The notes: generated by a model not told the origin, from the letters alone. 24,808 bases of DNA from an uncultured Rickettsiales bacterium (GCA_900550495.1 URSJ01000013.1:1-24808); one strand, 5' to 3'; numbered from the stretch's first letter, positions 15,341 to 22,340 are shown. A program made the numbers and translations.

Positions 15341-15833
15341 GTGACGCAATCCGTAAATTTGATTTAAATCGTGCGAATTTGGTAAAAAAACGAACTAGTT
15401 CTGTCTTGGCGTTATCACGTCGCGGTGGCCACAGTTGTTGCATATTTTCACAATCCAGAATCGCGTCAAACGCATGTTGAGAAATCCTGGTATCCCCCCA
15501 AGTGCGACCAACAATATTACCATTTCGTTCTGCACGATCCGTCGGGGTCGTTGCAATCAAACGTTTGCCATCTGGGCGCACACGACACGCAACCAGGAAT
15601 CGCGGCCCCCACGTAACCGCAGAATCTTTGTGCACACCACCAGCAATCGTTTCAGCACAAAAACCCAACTGAAATTCCGGCTGACCTACACGCAAATGTG
15701 TATTCTTGTGTGAACGCATAAAAAATGATTCCATCTGGCGCAGATAGTCGGTCAGTTCCAGCGAGTTATAAAATTCCATGCGTGACGGCATATAATATGG
15801 GGTTTTTAATACAATTTTTGCCTTTAATTTCAT
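15333..15833 (-). CDS. Protein of unknown function in the slot upstream of truB
   Basis: I do not recognise this 166-residue protein. It is basic, without a signal peptide or membrane segment. It has an N-terminal basic strand (MKLKAKIVLKTPYY), an aromatic and charged helix-like region (19-45), a central beta-like section with WGPRFLVACRVRPDGKRLIA (75-94), and an Arg-rich C-terminus. Cysteines are at 59, 83 and 128. AGGA 7 nt before the ATG gives a clear start, its end overlaps truB by 8 nt, and codon use looks like that of its neighbours, so it is very likely a real gene. It lies where rbfA normally occurs but shows no RbfA signature that I can see. Two DnaA-box-like sequences lie just upstream. 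Confidence 0.75.
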   Translation of the reverse strand: MKLKAKIVLKTPYYMPSRMEFYNSLELTDYLRQMESFFMRSHKNTHLRVGQPEFQLGFCAETIAGGVHKDSAVTWGPRFLVACRVRPDGKRLIATTPTDRAERNGNIVGRTWGDTRISQHAFDAILDCENMQQLWPPRRDNAKTELVRFFTKFARFKSNLRIASRG

Positions 15834-15846
15834 CTTATCGTCCTTT

Positions 15847-15877
15847 TGTGGATAGTTTGTGTGTTGTGTTATCCACT
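15847..15877. promoter_or_regulatory. Pair of inverted DnaA-box-like sequences
   Basis: TGTGGATAG (15847-15855) is the reverse complement of CTATCCACA, and TTATCCACT lies at 15869-15877. Each matches the DnaA box TTATCCACA at 8 of 9 positions. They sit in the 51-nt gap between mutS and the unknown gene. Binding is not proven. Confidence 0.35.
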
Positions 15878-15884
15878 CCCTGCT

Positions 15885-18434
15885 CTACTCTCCGAATAAC
15901 GATAATTGTGACTGTGCGCGTGACGTATCCTCTGACACGCAGTTCCGAGGCCGTTTAGGTGTCGCGACATTTTGCATCGCTGGCATTACATTATCGGACA
16001 TGCCAGCCGATACAGCAGGCGTTCCAGATTCTAATCCTGCCAGAACAGATTCCGCACGCGACACAACCGATGCCGGCATTCCAGCCATGCGTGCCACATG
16101 TATACCATATGAGCGATTCGCAACGCCAGCAATAATTTTGTGCATAAACACGATTTCATTGTTATGTTCACGCACATCAATGGTCAAACACCGCACGTTA
16201 TGCAGTTTGCCGGGGGTCGTCCCTGCCAATGCGGTCAATTCGTGATAGTGCGTTGCAAACAATGTTCGTGGCGACAAATTATTCAGGTATTCCAACACCG
16301 CCTGAGCAATGGCCATACCGTCATATGTTGCAGTTCCCCGCCCTATTTCATCGAAAATAATAAATGAACGCGATGTGGCCCGACGCAGAATATTTGCTGT
16401 TTCGCTCATTTCGACCATAAATGTTGATTGACCTGCTGCCAGGTTATCAGATGCGCCAACGCGACTGAACAACTGGTCGCATATCCCGATTGTGGCCGAC
16501 GTCGCCGGCACAAACGAACCCAAATGCGACAGCACGACAATCAACGCGTTCTGGCGCAGGTATGTCGATTTACCCGCCATGTTGGGCCCCGTCAACAGTG
16601 CAATCGGTTGTGCATTTAAATTACAATCGTTTTTAACAAAATTATCCCCGCGCGAACGCAGTGCCCACTCTATCACTGGATGACGACCGCCTACAACGTC
16701 AAATGCGTCATCATCGGTAACATTTGGGCGCACCCATGAATAATTATGCGCAACGGTCGCCAATGAATACCAAACGTCCAGGTCTGCCAATAAATCTGCG
16801 ACCGATAACAAATCATCAGAAATCGAACGAATTGCGTCAATCATATGGGCGATAATGTCTGCCTCTATCCCCGCGGCCTTTTCTGCGGCACTGCGCACAT
16901 CATTGTCCAAATCAATCAGTTGCGCAGTTGTAAATCGCATATTGCCCGCCAACGTTTGGCGATGAATAAACCCAGACTCTGGTGCCATCAGGCTGTCTGC
17001 GCGGGCGGATGGAACCTCTATAAAATATCCAAGAATGTTATTATATTTTATTTTCAGTGTATGAACACCGGTGCATGCGGCATATTCCGCCTGGAGGCCC
17101 GCAATCGTTTCCTTGGCACCATGGGACAGTCCCCGCATATGATCCAGCGACGCGTCAAAACCATCACGAATAACCCCGCCATCACGGAAAAAAGTCGGCA
17201 ATTCGTCAGCCAAACTGCGCCGTAATTGCAACGCCAATTCATCATGCGTGTTTATCGCCGCAAAGCGCGACGCTAAATCTGCGTCCAGACGTGGTCCCAT
17301 CATTTTGAAATTCGGCAATTCAACCAAGAAATCTGCAACATGACGCATATCACGTGGTGTGCCACGACCAGACAACAGACGCGTCAAACTGCGCCCAACA
17401 TCGGGCACCGACGTTAATGCACCCGCGACTGTACCCATAACGTCGGAATTTAACAACATGTGCGCAATATGTTCCTGGCGACGACGAATTTCCGCCACAT
17501 CGCCTGACAGTGCACGCATATATCCACGCAACTTGCGTGCGCCAGCGGCAGTCTTGGTATTGTCCAGAACATCAATCAAACACGCCCCGCCATCGGCGAT
17601 TGGTGCGTCAATTTCCAAACTGCGCCAGGTGGCCGAATCAATCAATAATTGCGCCCCAGATTTATACACATACGGCGCACGAAATGTAACTGATGCATCA
17701 CGCTGGGTGTTAAATAAATACCCTGCCAATATTTCTATGGCCGATGCAGCAACCGTGTCGCCCCCAATAACACCCCCAAACACACGTGATACAATCTGCT
17801 CAATATCGGCACGATGATATAACTTTTCATACACAGGTGTTGTTTTGAATACATCACGCAGATGTAAAATCGTCGGGTTTTCCGCAATGGATTCGGGGTA
17901 AATAACCTCGGCTGGACGGATACGCACCAAATCGTCCAGTATGTCCGCCGTGCTTCCGACAAAAAACTCACCCGTCGAAATGTCGCATCCGGCAATATCA
18001 AACGTATCTGACGCCATAGTCACCGCAACCAAAAAATTTGAATTTTTTGGGGTCAGTAAATTTTCATCAGTCAATGTTCCTGGGGTCAGCACACGAACTA
18101 CACGTCGTTCAATATATTTATGACCACGGGCTTTGGCCTGTGCTGGTGTTTCCATCTGTTCGACCAGCGCAACCTTGAACCCGGCACGCACCAAACGTCC
18201 GAAATAATTATCTGCTGCATGCCACGGAATTCCACACATTGGGATGTTCTCGCCTGCCCCATCAGTGCCACGCGCCGTCAAAACTAACCCCAGATTCTGG
18301 CTGATTGTTTTTGCATCTTCGAAAAAAGATTCATAAAAATCCCCTAATCGAAACATCAACAATGCGTCAGGATTTTCAGATTTCATATCCACGTATTGCT
18401 GCATAACGGGGGTCAATTTTGATTTATCCGCCAC
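15885..18434 (-). CDS. mutS: DNA mismatch repair protein MutS
   Basis: MutS recognises base mismatches and small loops and starts mismatch repair. The 849-residue protein has the mismatch-binding motif GDFYE with F33-Y34-E35, connector, lever and clamp regions, and the ATPase domain with GPNMAGKST (616-624), FIIFDEIGRGT with D695/E696, and ATHYHEL near 727-733. The length is normal. The start is GTG, with CGGA 7 nt upstream; internal Met residues would delete the conserved N-terminus. It follows xseB by 16 nt and probably shares its promoter. mutL is not in the window. Confidence 0.98.
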   Translation of the reverse strand: MADKSKLTPVMQQYVDMKSENPDALLMFRLGDFYESFFEDAKTISQNLGLVLTARGTDGAGENIPMCGIPWHAADNYFGRLVRAGFKVALVEQMETPAQAKARGHKYIERRVVRVLTPGTLTDENLLTPKNSNFLVAVTMASDTFDIAGCDISTGEFFVGSTADILDDLVRIRPAEVIYPESIAENPTILHLRDVFKTTPVYEKLYHRADIEQIVSRVFGGVIGGDTVAASAIEILAGYLFNTQRDASVTFRAPYVYKSGAQLLIDSATWRSLEIDAPIADGGACLIDVLDNTKTAAGARKLRGYMRALSGDVAEIRRRQEHIAHMLLNSDVMGTVAGALTSVPDVGRSLTRLLSGRGTPRDMRHVADFLVELPNFKMMGPRLDADLASRFAAINTHDELALQLRRSLADELPTFFRDGGVIRDGFDASLDHMRGLSHGAKETIAGLQAEYAACTGVHTLKIKYNNILGYFIEVPSARADSLMAPESGFIHRQTLAGNMRFTTAQLIDLDNDVRSAAEKAAGIEADIIAHMIDAIRSISDDLLSVADLLADLDVWYSLATVAHNYSWVRPNVTDDDAFDVVGGRHPVIEWALRSRGDNFVKNDCNLNAQPIALLTGPNMAGKSTYLRQNALIVVLSHLGSFVPATSATIGICDQLFSRVGASDNLAAGQSTFMVEMSETANILRRATSRSFIIFDEIGRGTATYDGMAIAQAVLEYLNNLSPRTLFATHYHELTALAGTTPGKLHNVRCLTIDVREHNNEIVFMHKIIAGVANRSYGIHVARMAGMPASVVSRAESVLAGLESGTPAVSAGMSDNVMPAMQNVATPKRPRNCVSEDTSRAQSQLSLFGE

Positions 18435-18450
18435 AACTATATCCGTTTAT

Positions 18451-18645
18451 CTACGCACCAACTTTTAACGTTTCGATTTTTAACTCTGCCTCTTTCAGCA
18501 GTTGTTCGCAATATGCTTTTAATTTGATACCCTGTTCATACGCAGCAACCGAATCCGCCAAGGGCAATTGGCCAGATTCCATTTTTTTTACCAATTCAGT
18601 CAATTGATTATATGCTTCTTCGAATGACAGTTTTTTTTCGTCCAT
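18451..18645 (-). CDS. xseB: Exodeoxyribonuclease VII small subunit
   Basis: XseB partners XseA in exonuclease VII, which degrades single-stranded DNA and takes part in methyl-directed mismatch repair alongside MutS. The 64 residues carry the family signature: LSFEEAYNQLTELVKKMESG, then LPLADSVAAYEQGIKL and a Lys/Glu-rich coiled-coil C-terminus. The open frame reaches 18681, but AGGA 6 nt before the ATG at 18645 fixes the start. The large subunit xseA is not in the window. Linkage with mutS is functionally sensible. A TTTACA-17-TATTGT promoter lies just upstream. Confidence 0.93.
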   Translation of the reverse strand: MDEKKLSFEEAYNQLTELVKKMESGQLPLADSVAAYEQGIKLKAYCEQLLKEAELKIETLKVGA

Positions 18646-18672
18646 TTTACATCCTGTGTTTTTATAAAACTC

Positions 18673-18701
18673 ACAATACAAAAAAAATTTGTGGTTGTAA
18701 A
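18673..18701 (-). promoter_or_regulatory. Promoter of the xseB-mutS operon
   Basis: The minus strand has TTTACA (18696-18701; 5 of 6), 17 nt, then TATTGT (18673-18678; 4 of 6). The predicted start is near 18666, giving a leader of about 21 nt with AGGA. Confidence 0.55.
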
Positions 18702-18733
18702 GAATTAAGCAGACGCGTATGCGTAATGTTTTC

Positions 18734-18763
18734 TTGATTTTTTAGCCGGCCCCAGTATATAAT
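18734..18763 (+). promoter_or_regulatory. Promoter of the structured RNA / XRE regulator
   Basis: TTGATT (18734-18739; 4 of 6), an 18-nt spacer, and a perfect TATAAT (18758-18763). The predicted start is near 18770. It is divergent from the xseB promoter, with 32 nt between the two -35 boxes. Confidence 0.65.
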
Positions 18764-18768
18764 ACGCA

Positions 18769-18946
18769 GTGTGATGACCGTATGTCATCATTGGGAATAA
18801 GAGCCCGTATCTTGTCGCGTCCGCAGGGACGATAAATACTCCAACCACTGGGGTTGGAGGGCTGTGAATATATTGAATAAGCACACTATTTCGACGAGAA
18901 TAGCTCTTATCCTCCAACCACCTGAAATATATTCGGTGGTTTTTTG
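18769..18946 (+). ncRNA. Structured RNA with terminator/antiterminator switch (candidate riboswitch, attenuator or sRNA)
   Basis: Helices visible in the sequence: TGATGAC/GTCATCA (18772-18778, 18784-18790); long-range P1 ATAAGAGC/GCTCTTAT (18797-18804, 18903-18910); P2 CTTGTCG/CGACGAG (18811-18817, 18892-18898, one G-U pair); and inside P2, CGTCC/GGACG (18818-18831), P4 CTCCAACC/GGTTGGAG (18839-18846, 18852-18859) and a short TGTG/CACA. Next is a terminator AACCACC/GGTGGTT (18916-18941) with a T-tract. GGTTGGAGG (18852-18860) is also perfectly complementary to CCTCCAACC (18911-18919), which would break both P4 and the terminator. This layout is typical of an aptamer with an expression platform. 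I did not recognise it as 6S RNA, tmRNA, RNase P RNA, SRP RNA or a known riboswitch. A free sRNA with repeated CUCCAACCAC seeds is the main alternative. Confidence 0.7.
18916..18946 (+). terminator. Intrinsic terminator upstream of the XRE regulator
   Basis: AACCACC (18916-18922) pairs with GGTGGTT (18935-18941), extended by GAA/TTC inside, and is followed by T residues to 18945. It lies 27 nt before the start codon of the downstream gene, so it either ends a small RNA or attenuates that gene. Confidence 0.8.
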
Positions 18947-18972
18947 CCAAAAATACACACAAGGAGGGCAAC

Positions 18973-19194
18973 ATGCCAGAAGAACAAACCTTTAACTATG
19001 CCTTGGGCGATTTCTTGTGTCACGCACGCACACGCTCTAACCTGACCCAGGCCGAATTGGCTCGTCGTATCGGCGTTAGTCCACAACAAATACAAAAATA
19101 CGAAAGCGGTAAAAATCGCATATCTGTTTATCGCATGTGGCAAATATTACATGCAACAAATATGTCTATTGCTGAATTCTTTGAAAATAAGTAA
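18973..19194 (+). CDS. XRE/Cro-CI family helix-turn-helix regulator
   Basis: The 73-residue protein is a single HTH_3 domain: LGDFLCHARTRSNLTQAELA, then RRIGVSPQQIQKYESGKNRI as the turn and recognition helix (about 31-50), then VYRMWQILHATNMSIAEFFE. This form, with Q-Q-I-Q-K-Y-E-x-G-x-N-R, is common in alphaproteobacteria. There is no sensor or oligomerisation domain. A strong AAGGAGG lies 5 nt before the ATG. The gene stands downstream of the structured RNA and its terminator, so expression likely depends on readthrough. It may control its own or nearby promoters; targets are unknown. Confidence 0.92.
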   Translation: MPEEQTFNYALGDFLCHARTRSNLTQAELARRIGVSPQQIQKYESGKNRISVYRMWQILHATNMSIAEFFENK

Positions 19195-19222
19195 AAAACA
19201 CCGGTATTTACCGGTGTTTTTT
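19193..19222. terminator. Bidirectional terminator between the XRE gene and gpsA
   Basis: ACACCGGT (19198-19205), loop ATTT, ACCGGTGT (19210-19217), with A and T runs on either side. The gpsA stop codon (19208-19210) lies within the hairpin. A nearly identical hairpin follows pal. Confidence 0.9.
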
Positions 19223-20098
19223 ATCTTGTTTATCCAATCCCATCTTGGACAACATCGTGGTCAATGTAGGTGTATCCACCCCCAGATGCGACGCACGACG
19301 TATCAACCCCGCCAAAGCAAAAATCCCCTCGACAGTGCCAACCAATTCTTCGCCACGTGCAATTGACATTCCACCCGAAAAATTCCGACTGGTTTTTGAC
19401 GTCGCCGACAGAAACAAATCCCCAATCCCACACAGGTCCAAAAACGTTTGCATTTGCGCCCCAGACGCCAGACCGATTTGCATAACTTCACCCCAAGCGC
19501 GGGTAAATATCATTGCACGTTCGTTTTCGCCAGACGCCGCAATCGAATTATATCCACAAATCAATGCAACAGCATTCTTGCCAATACCACACATTTCTGT
19601 CCCAATGACGTCACGACTTGGGGCAATGTATAACTGGTTTAAAATCGCCATGCCCGTTTCCAATGCCCGGTCTGTACGCGCCGCCAGTGTTGAACCTGTT
19701 GGAACGCCACGTGCAACCTCGGCCGCAAATTGCGGCCCAGACAAAACGGCATAATCTTTGCACGCAGGTATCATACCGGCGATAATTTCAGACATAAAAT
19801 CACCGGTTGCAGGCTCTGCCCCCTTGGTACAAACAATCACCGGTTGGCCGCGATAAAACGCCGCAGCCCCACGCATAGTTTCACGGAAAAATGCCGCTGG
19901 CGTTACAACCAGCCATGCGTCCATATCACCCATGTCAGACATTTGGCGCGATACTATTAAATTTGCTGGCATTACGACACCGTCAAATTCTTTGACCGCG
20001 CCATCATATGACCATAAAATAACGTCTGCGCCACCACGTGCAGAAACTATTGCCAACGCCGTCCCCCACGCACCAGCGCCGATAACACCTACTTTCAT
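19208..20098 (-). CDS. gpsA: Glycerol-3-phosphate dehydrogenase [NAD(P)+]
   Basis: GpsA reduces dihydroxyacetone phosphate to sn-glycerol-3-phosphate for phospholipid synthesis. The 296 residues start with the NAD(P)-binding GAGAWGTALA (7-16). TKG (91-93), LSGPQFAAEVARGVPTGSTL (119-138), catalytic K174 in GIGKNAVAL and GIGDLFLSATSKTSRNFSGG complete the family motifs. It is shorter than the usual 325-340 residues, mainly at the C-terminus and in loops. The start overlaps the stop of the upstream TPR gene by 4 nt, so both are in one transcript. It converges on the XRE gene through a shared terminator. Confidence 0.95.
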   Translation of the reverse strand: MKVGVIGAGAWGTALAIVSARGGADVILWSYDGAVKEFDGVVMPANLIVSRQMSDMGDMDAWLVVTPAAFFRETMRGAAAFYRGQPVIVCTKGAEPATGDFMSEIIAGMIPACKDYAVLSGPQFAAEVARGVPTGSTLAARTDRALETGMAILNQLYIAPSRDVIGTEMCGIGKNAVALICGYNSIAASGENERAMIFTRAWGEVMQIGLASGAQMQTFLDLCGIGDLFLSATSKTSRNFSGGMSIARGEELVGTVEGIFALAGLIRRASHLGVDTPTLTTMLSKMGLDKQDKKHR

Positions 20099-21711
20099 TT
20101 TAACATCCTTAACTTTTTGTTTATTGCGGGGACACTGACCAATCCATCATATGATAAATCAATTGCACGCATATATGCGTCACGGGCCATATCGTATTCG
20201 CCTGTTTCCACATACATGTCCCCCAGATGCATAAATAACGCAGAACATTTTACCGACACCTCGCCCACGCGGGATAATATTTCAATGCCGGCAGGTGCAC
20301 CTTCGCGCACAGCGACAACAACACCCAGCGTATCCCATGCAATTATATCAGTTGGATTTTTACGAACCAACGTCATTGCATATTCATATGCATTTTCAAT
20401 TTCACGATTTTGGGCCGCCCAAATCTTGGCCTGTAACGCCAATATATCACCATCAATCGGCAATGCGCTTGACGCTGACTTTATATCATGCGCCGCCGCG
20501 TCTAAATCACCAAATACATAATAGATGTGCGCACGCGTCTTTAAAAAGAAAGCCCGTCCGCCTGACGTCAAGTTTGAATTATCCAACGCATTATTCACCA
20601 CGCGCAGCGCGGCACGACGCTTGCCATTTTGAACATAATACGCAACCAGTTTGTCAGTTGCTGGCACGAACAACGGATTTTGCCGCACGGCCGTGCGCAA
20701 TTCATGAACGTTGCCACTACGTTCTGCCACGCGCAGGACACCAAACAAATAAAACGGACTGGTTGGCTTTATCCGCGAAAAATATGCATTATAATCGCCA
20801 GAATTATTAAAGAAAAACTGGCCCAAATAATAATTCATTGCATCATTGTCTGAACCGAAATTTGGCCCAGTAATCTGGGCAAAGCGCAACAATAACAACG
20901 ACAAATCAGAATACATCATTATCTGGGTATGCGAAACATTTTGAACCAAACTGAACGCCAATGCGTTTTTATAGCCGGCAAAAGTATCCCATGTCGGCAA
21001 TGTATCATAATCAAGCATATACATTCCGCCCGGACGCGCGGTAAATTCACCCCGCAATTTTTCGGCCGCCGCGGTCATATTGTTGTGCTGGTAAAACGCC
21101 ATGATATACATATAGTCGTTTATATTCATAAAGTCAGGACGCACCGCCGCAAATTCGGTTGCCGCCGCGTCGACATCACCTGTTTCGGCATAAATTTGCC
21201 CACGAACAAATGATTTCCATGAATCGTTTGTCGGTAATTTCTTGATGAATTTCAACGCGTCTGATTTGCGGCCGGTCGCAACCGATGACCATATGCGCAG
21301 CGGCGCGGCCAGGGCGGATTCATCCTTGCGGTGATTTTTATATACCGCGTCCCAGTTATCATTTGTAATCAAATACGCATCATATATTATGCGCGCTGGG
21401 GCAGTTTTATCGCCTTTTAAATCTGCACTGTCCGCTGGCAATTTTCCACCCAAAAAATCAGACAGATAACGCACCGAACGTACGGTCGCAAAATCAACAT
21501 CTTGTAACTGGTCAGAAAATATCGCGGCCGCGTCAAAATCGTTGGTATAAACCGCATGCTGAGCCGCCAAAAACGCACCATATTTGGTCATCGGAAAATG
21601 ATAAACTGCCGCATTTTTGTCCCGTGACGAATGATTCCAAATTGCAACACCGGTGCCAACAACCGCCGCCAGCATTGCCCCCCCAATAAATAAACTTTCT
21701 ATTTTTCTCAT
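20095..21711 (-). CDS. Membrane-anchored tetratricopeptide-repeat protein
   Basis: The 538-residue protein has one N-terminal hydrophobic segment (about 6-25), which acts as a signal anchor; the rest is predicted periplasmic. TPR-like helical pairs are visible: WKSFVRGQIYAETGDVDAAA, AFFLKTRAHIYYVFGDLDAA, and the clear C-terminal SALFMHLGDMYVETGEYDMA at 490-509. Repeats of this kind bind other proteins. The function is unknown. Met16 of the longer frame (ATG at 21711) is chosen because the frame upstream overlaps rsmG and its promoter. There is no Shine-Dalgarno sequence and a promoter ends 9 nt before the ATG, so the mRNA is nearly leaderless. It overlaps gpsA by 4 nt. Confidence 0.8.
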   Translation of the reverse strand: MRKIESLFIGGAMLAAVVGTGVAIWNHSSRDKNAAVYHFPMTKYGAFLAAQHAVYTNDFDAAAIFSDQLQDVDFATVRSVRYLSDFLGGKLPADSADLKGDKTAPARIIYDAYLITNDNWDAVYKNHRKDESALAAPLRIWSSVATGRKSDALKFIKKLPTNDSWKSFVRGQIYAETGDVDAAATEFAAVRPDFMNINDYMYIMAFYQHNNMTAAAEKLRGEFTARPGGMYMLDYDTLPTWDTFAGYKNALAFSLVQNVSHTQIMMYSDLSLLLLRFAQITGPNFGSDNDAMNYYLGQFFFNNSGDYNAYFSRIKPTSPFYLFGVLRVAERSGNVHELRTAVRQNPLFVPATDKLVAYYVQNGKRRAALRVVNNALDNSNLTSGGRAFFLKTRAHIYYVFGDLDAAAHDIKSASSALPIDGDILALQAKIWAAQNREIENAYEYAMTLVRKNPTDIIAWDTLGVVVAVREGAPAGIEILSRVGEVSVKCSALFMHLGDMYVETGEYDMARDAYMRAIDLSYDGLVSVPAINKKLRMLK

Positions 21712-21716
21712 AACTG

Positions 21717-21725
21717 TGTTAGAAT
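21717..21725 (+). promoter_or_regulatory. Extended -10 promoter of rsmG
   Basis: TGTTAGAAT is an extended -10 (TGn followed by TAGAAT at 21720-21725). The -35 region 17 nt upstream (TTCTAT) is poor. Seven nucleotides separate it from the rsmG ATG, so the mRNA is probably leaderless. Confidence 0.55.
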
Positions 21726-21749
21726 AACGCTTATGAACAATAATGTCAA
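21721..21749 (-). promoter_or_regulatory. Promoter of the TPR-gpsA operon
   Basis: The minus strand has a perfect TTGACA (21744-21749, inside the rsmG coding region), 17 nt, then TATTCT (21721-21726; 4 of 6). Its -10 overlaps the rsmG -10 by five bases, so polymerase should not occupy both at once. Confidence 0.6.
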
Positions 21750-22293
21750 ATTTCAAGAGTATGCCACAACGCTGCGCGAATGGTCAAAAAAGATGAACTT
21801 GATCGCCCCCAGCACGCTGACCGATATTGACGTGCGGCACTTTGCTGATTCGGCACAACTGGCCGACGTTTTGCCGCGCGACGTGCGAATCGCCGACATG
21901 GGCAGTGGGGCCGGTTTTCCGGGCGTTGTTTTGGCAATACTGGGGTGGAACGTAACATGCATTGAATCGATTGGTAAAAAGGCCGCCTTCTTGAACGAAT
22001 TAAAAACACGGTTGGATTTACCAAATTTAACAATATTTCACGGCCGGGTCGAAGATTTTGTTAAAAAATTACCGGCAAACACCGGCAATTTAGTATTCAC
22101 AGCACGCGCTTTTGCACCACTGGTTAAAATTTTGGGTTATGTTTCGCATAAAAAATGCCGGCTTTTTTTATTAAAAGGCCGGGACATTGAATCTGAAATC
22201 GCCGTCGCAAAACAAAAATATGACTTCGACTATACATTAACGCCATCAAAGACCGGCGACGGATTCATAATTACAATCGAAAAATACCGGTAA
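21733..22293 (+). CDS. rsmG: 16S rRNA (guanine-527-N7) methyltransferase RsmG (GidB)
   Basis: RsmG methylates N7 of G527 in the 530 loop of 16S rRNA; loss gives low-level streptomycin resistance in several bacteria. The 186 residues have the SAM-binding motif IADMGSGAGFPGVVLAI (about 53-69), RHFADSAQL upstream, IESIGKKAAFLNEL and the FTARAFAPL substrate motif. The length is slightly short but complete. The next genes are parA and parB, the classic order near alphaproteobacterial parS, but mnmG (gidA), usually upstream, is absent. The ATG lies 7 nt after an extended -10 and has no ribosome-binding site. Confidence 0.95.
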   Translation: MNNNVKFQEYATTLREWSKKMNLIAPSTLTDIDVRHFADSAQLADVLPRDVRIADMGSGAGFPGVVLAILGWNVTCIESIGKKAAFLNELKTRLDLPNLTIFHGRVEDFVKKLPANTGNLVFTARAFAPLVKILGYVSHKKCRLFLLKGRDIESEIAVAKQKYDFDYTLTPSKTGDGFIITIEKYR

Positions 22294-22306
22294 TTTCATA
22301 TGAAAT
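22293..22306. promoter_or_regulatory. Perfect palindrome resembling a degenerate parS
   Basis: ATTTCATATGAAAT is a perfect 14-bp palindrome overlapping the rsmG stop. Its TTTCA...TGAAA arms match the parS core, but only 11 of 16 consensus positions agree, so it may be a weak ParB site or another operator. Confidence 0.35.
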
Positions 22307-22310
22307 AAAG

Positions 22311-22340
22311 TATAACACGCTGATACAAGTGTGTTTTTTA
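22311..22340 (+). terminator. Weak possible terminator after rsmG
   Basis: AACAC (22314-22318) can pair with GTGTT (22331-22335) over a 12-nt loop, followed by more T. The stem is only 5 bp, so efficiency is doubtful. Confidence 0.3.

Noticed and set aside
18774..18835. Possible leader peptides inside the structured RNA (ATG at 18774, 8 codons with His-His-Trp; ATG at 18782, 17 codons)
   Set aside because: Neither has a ribosome-binding site or a convincing run of one regulatory amino acid. They overlap the 5' hairpin. Kept only as a minor alternative to ligand-driven switching.
18769..18946. 6S RNA, tmRNA piece, RNase P RNA or SRP RNA
   Set aside because: None of the conserved sequences of those RNAs that I know (RNase P core, SRP GGAA loop, tmRNA T arm and tag, 6S long single hairpin) is visible.
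18705..18974. 89-residue open frame on the minus strand opposite the structured RNA
   Set aside because: It runs antisense through the promoter, hairpins and terminator, has no ribosome-binding site support, and its composition is unlike the neighbouring proteins.
22158..22182. GC hairpin with T-run inside rsmG (CCGGC ... GCCGG)
   Set aside because: It lies in the coding sequence, the T-run is in the loop side rather than after the stem, and rsmG continues in frame with conserved residues.
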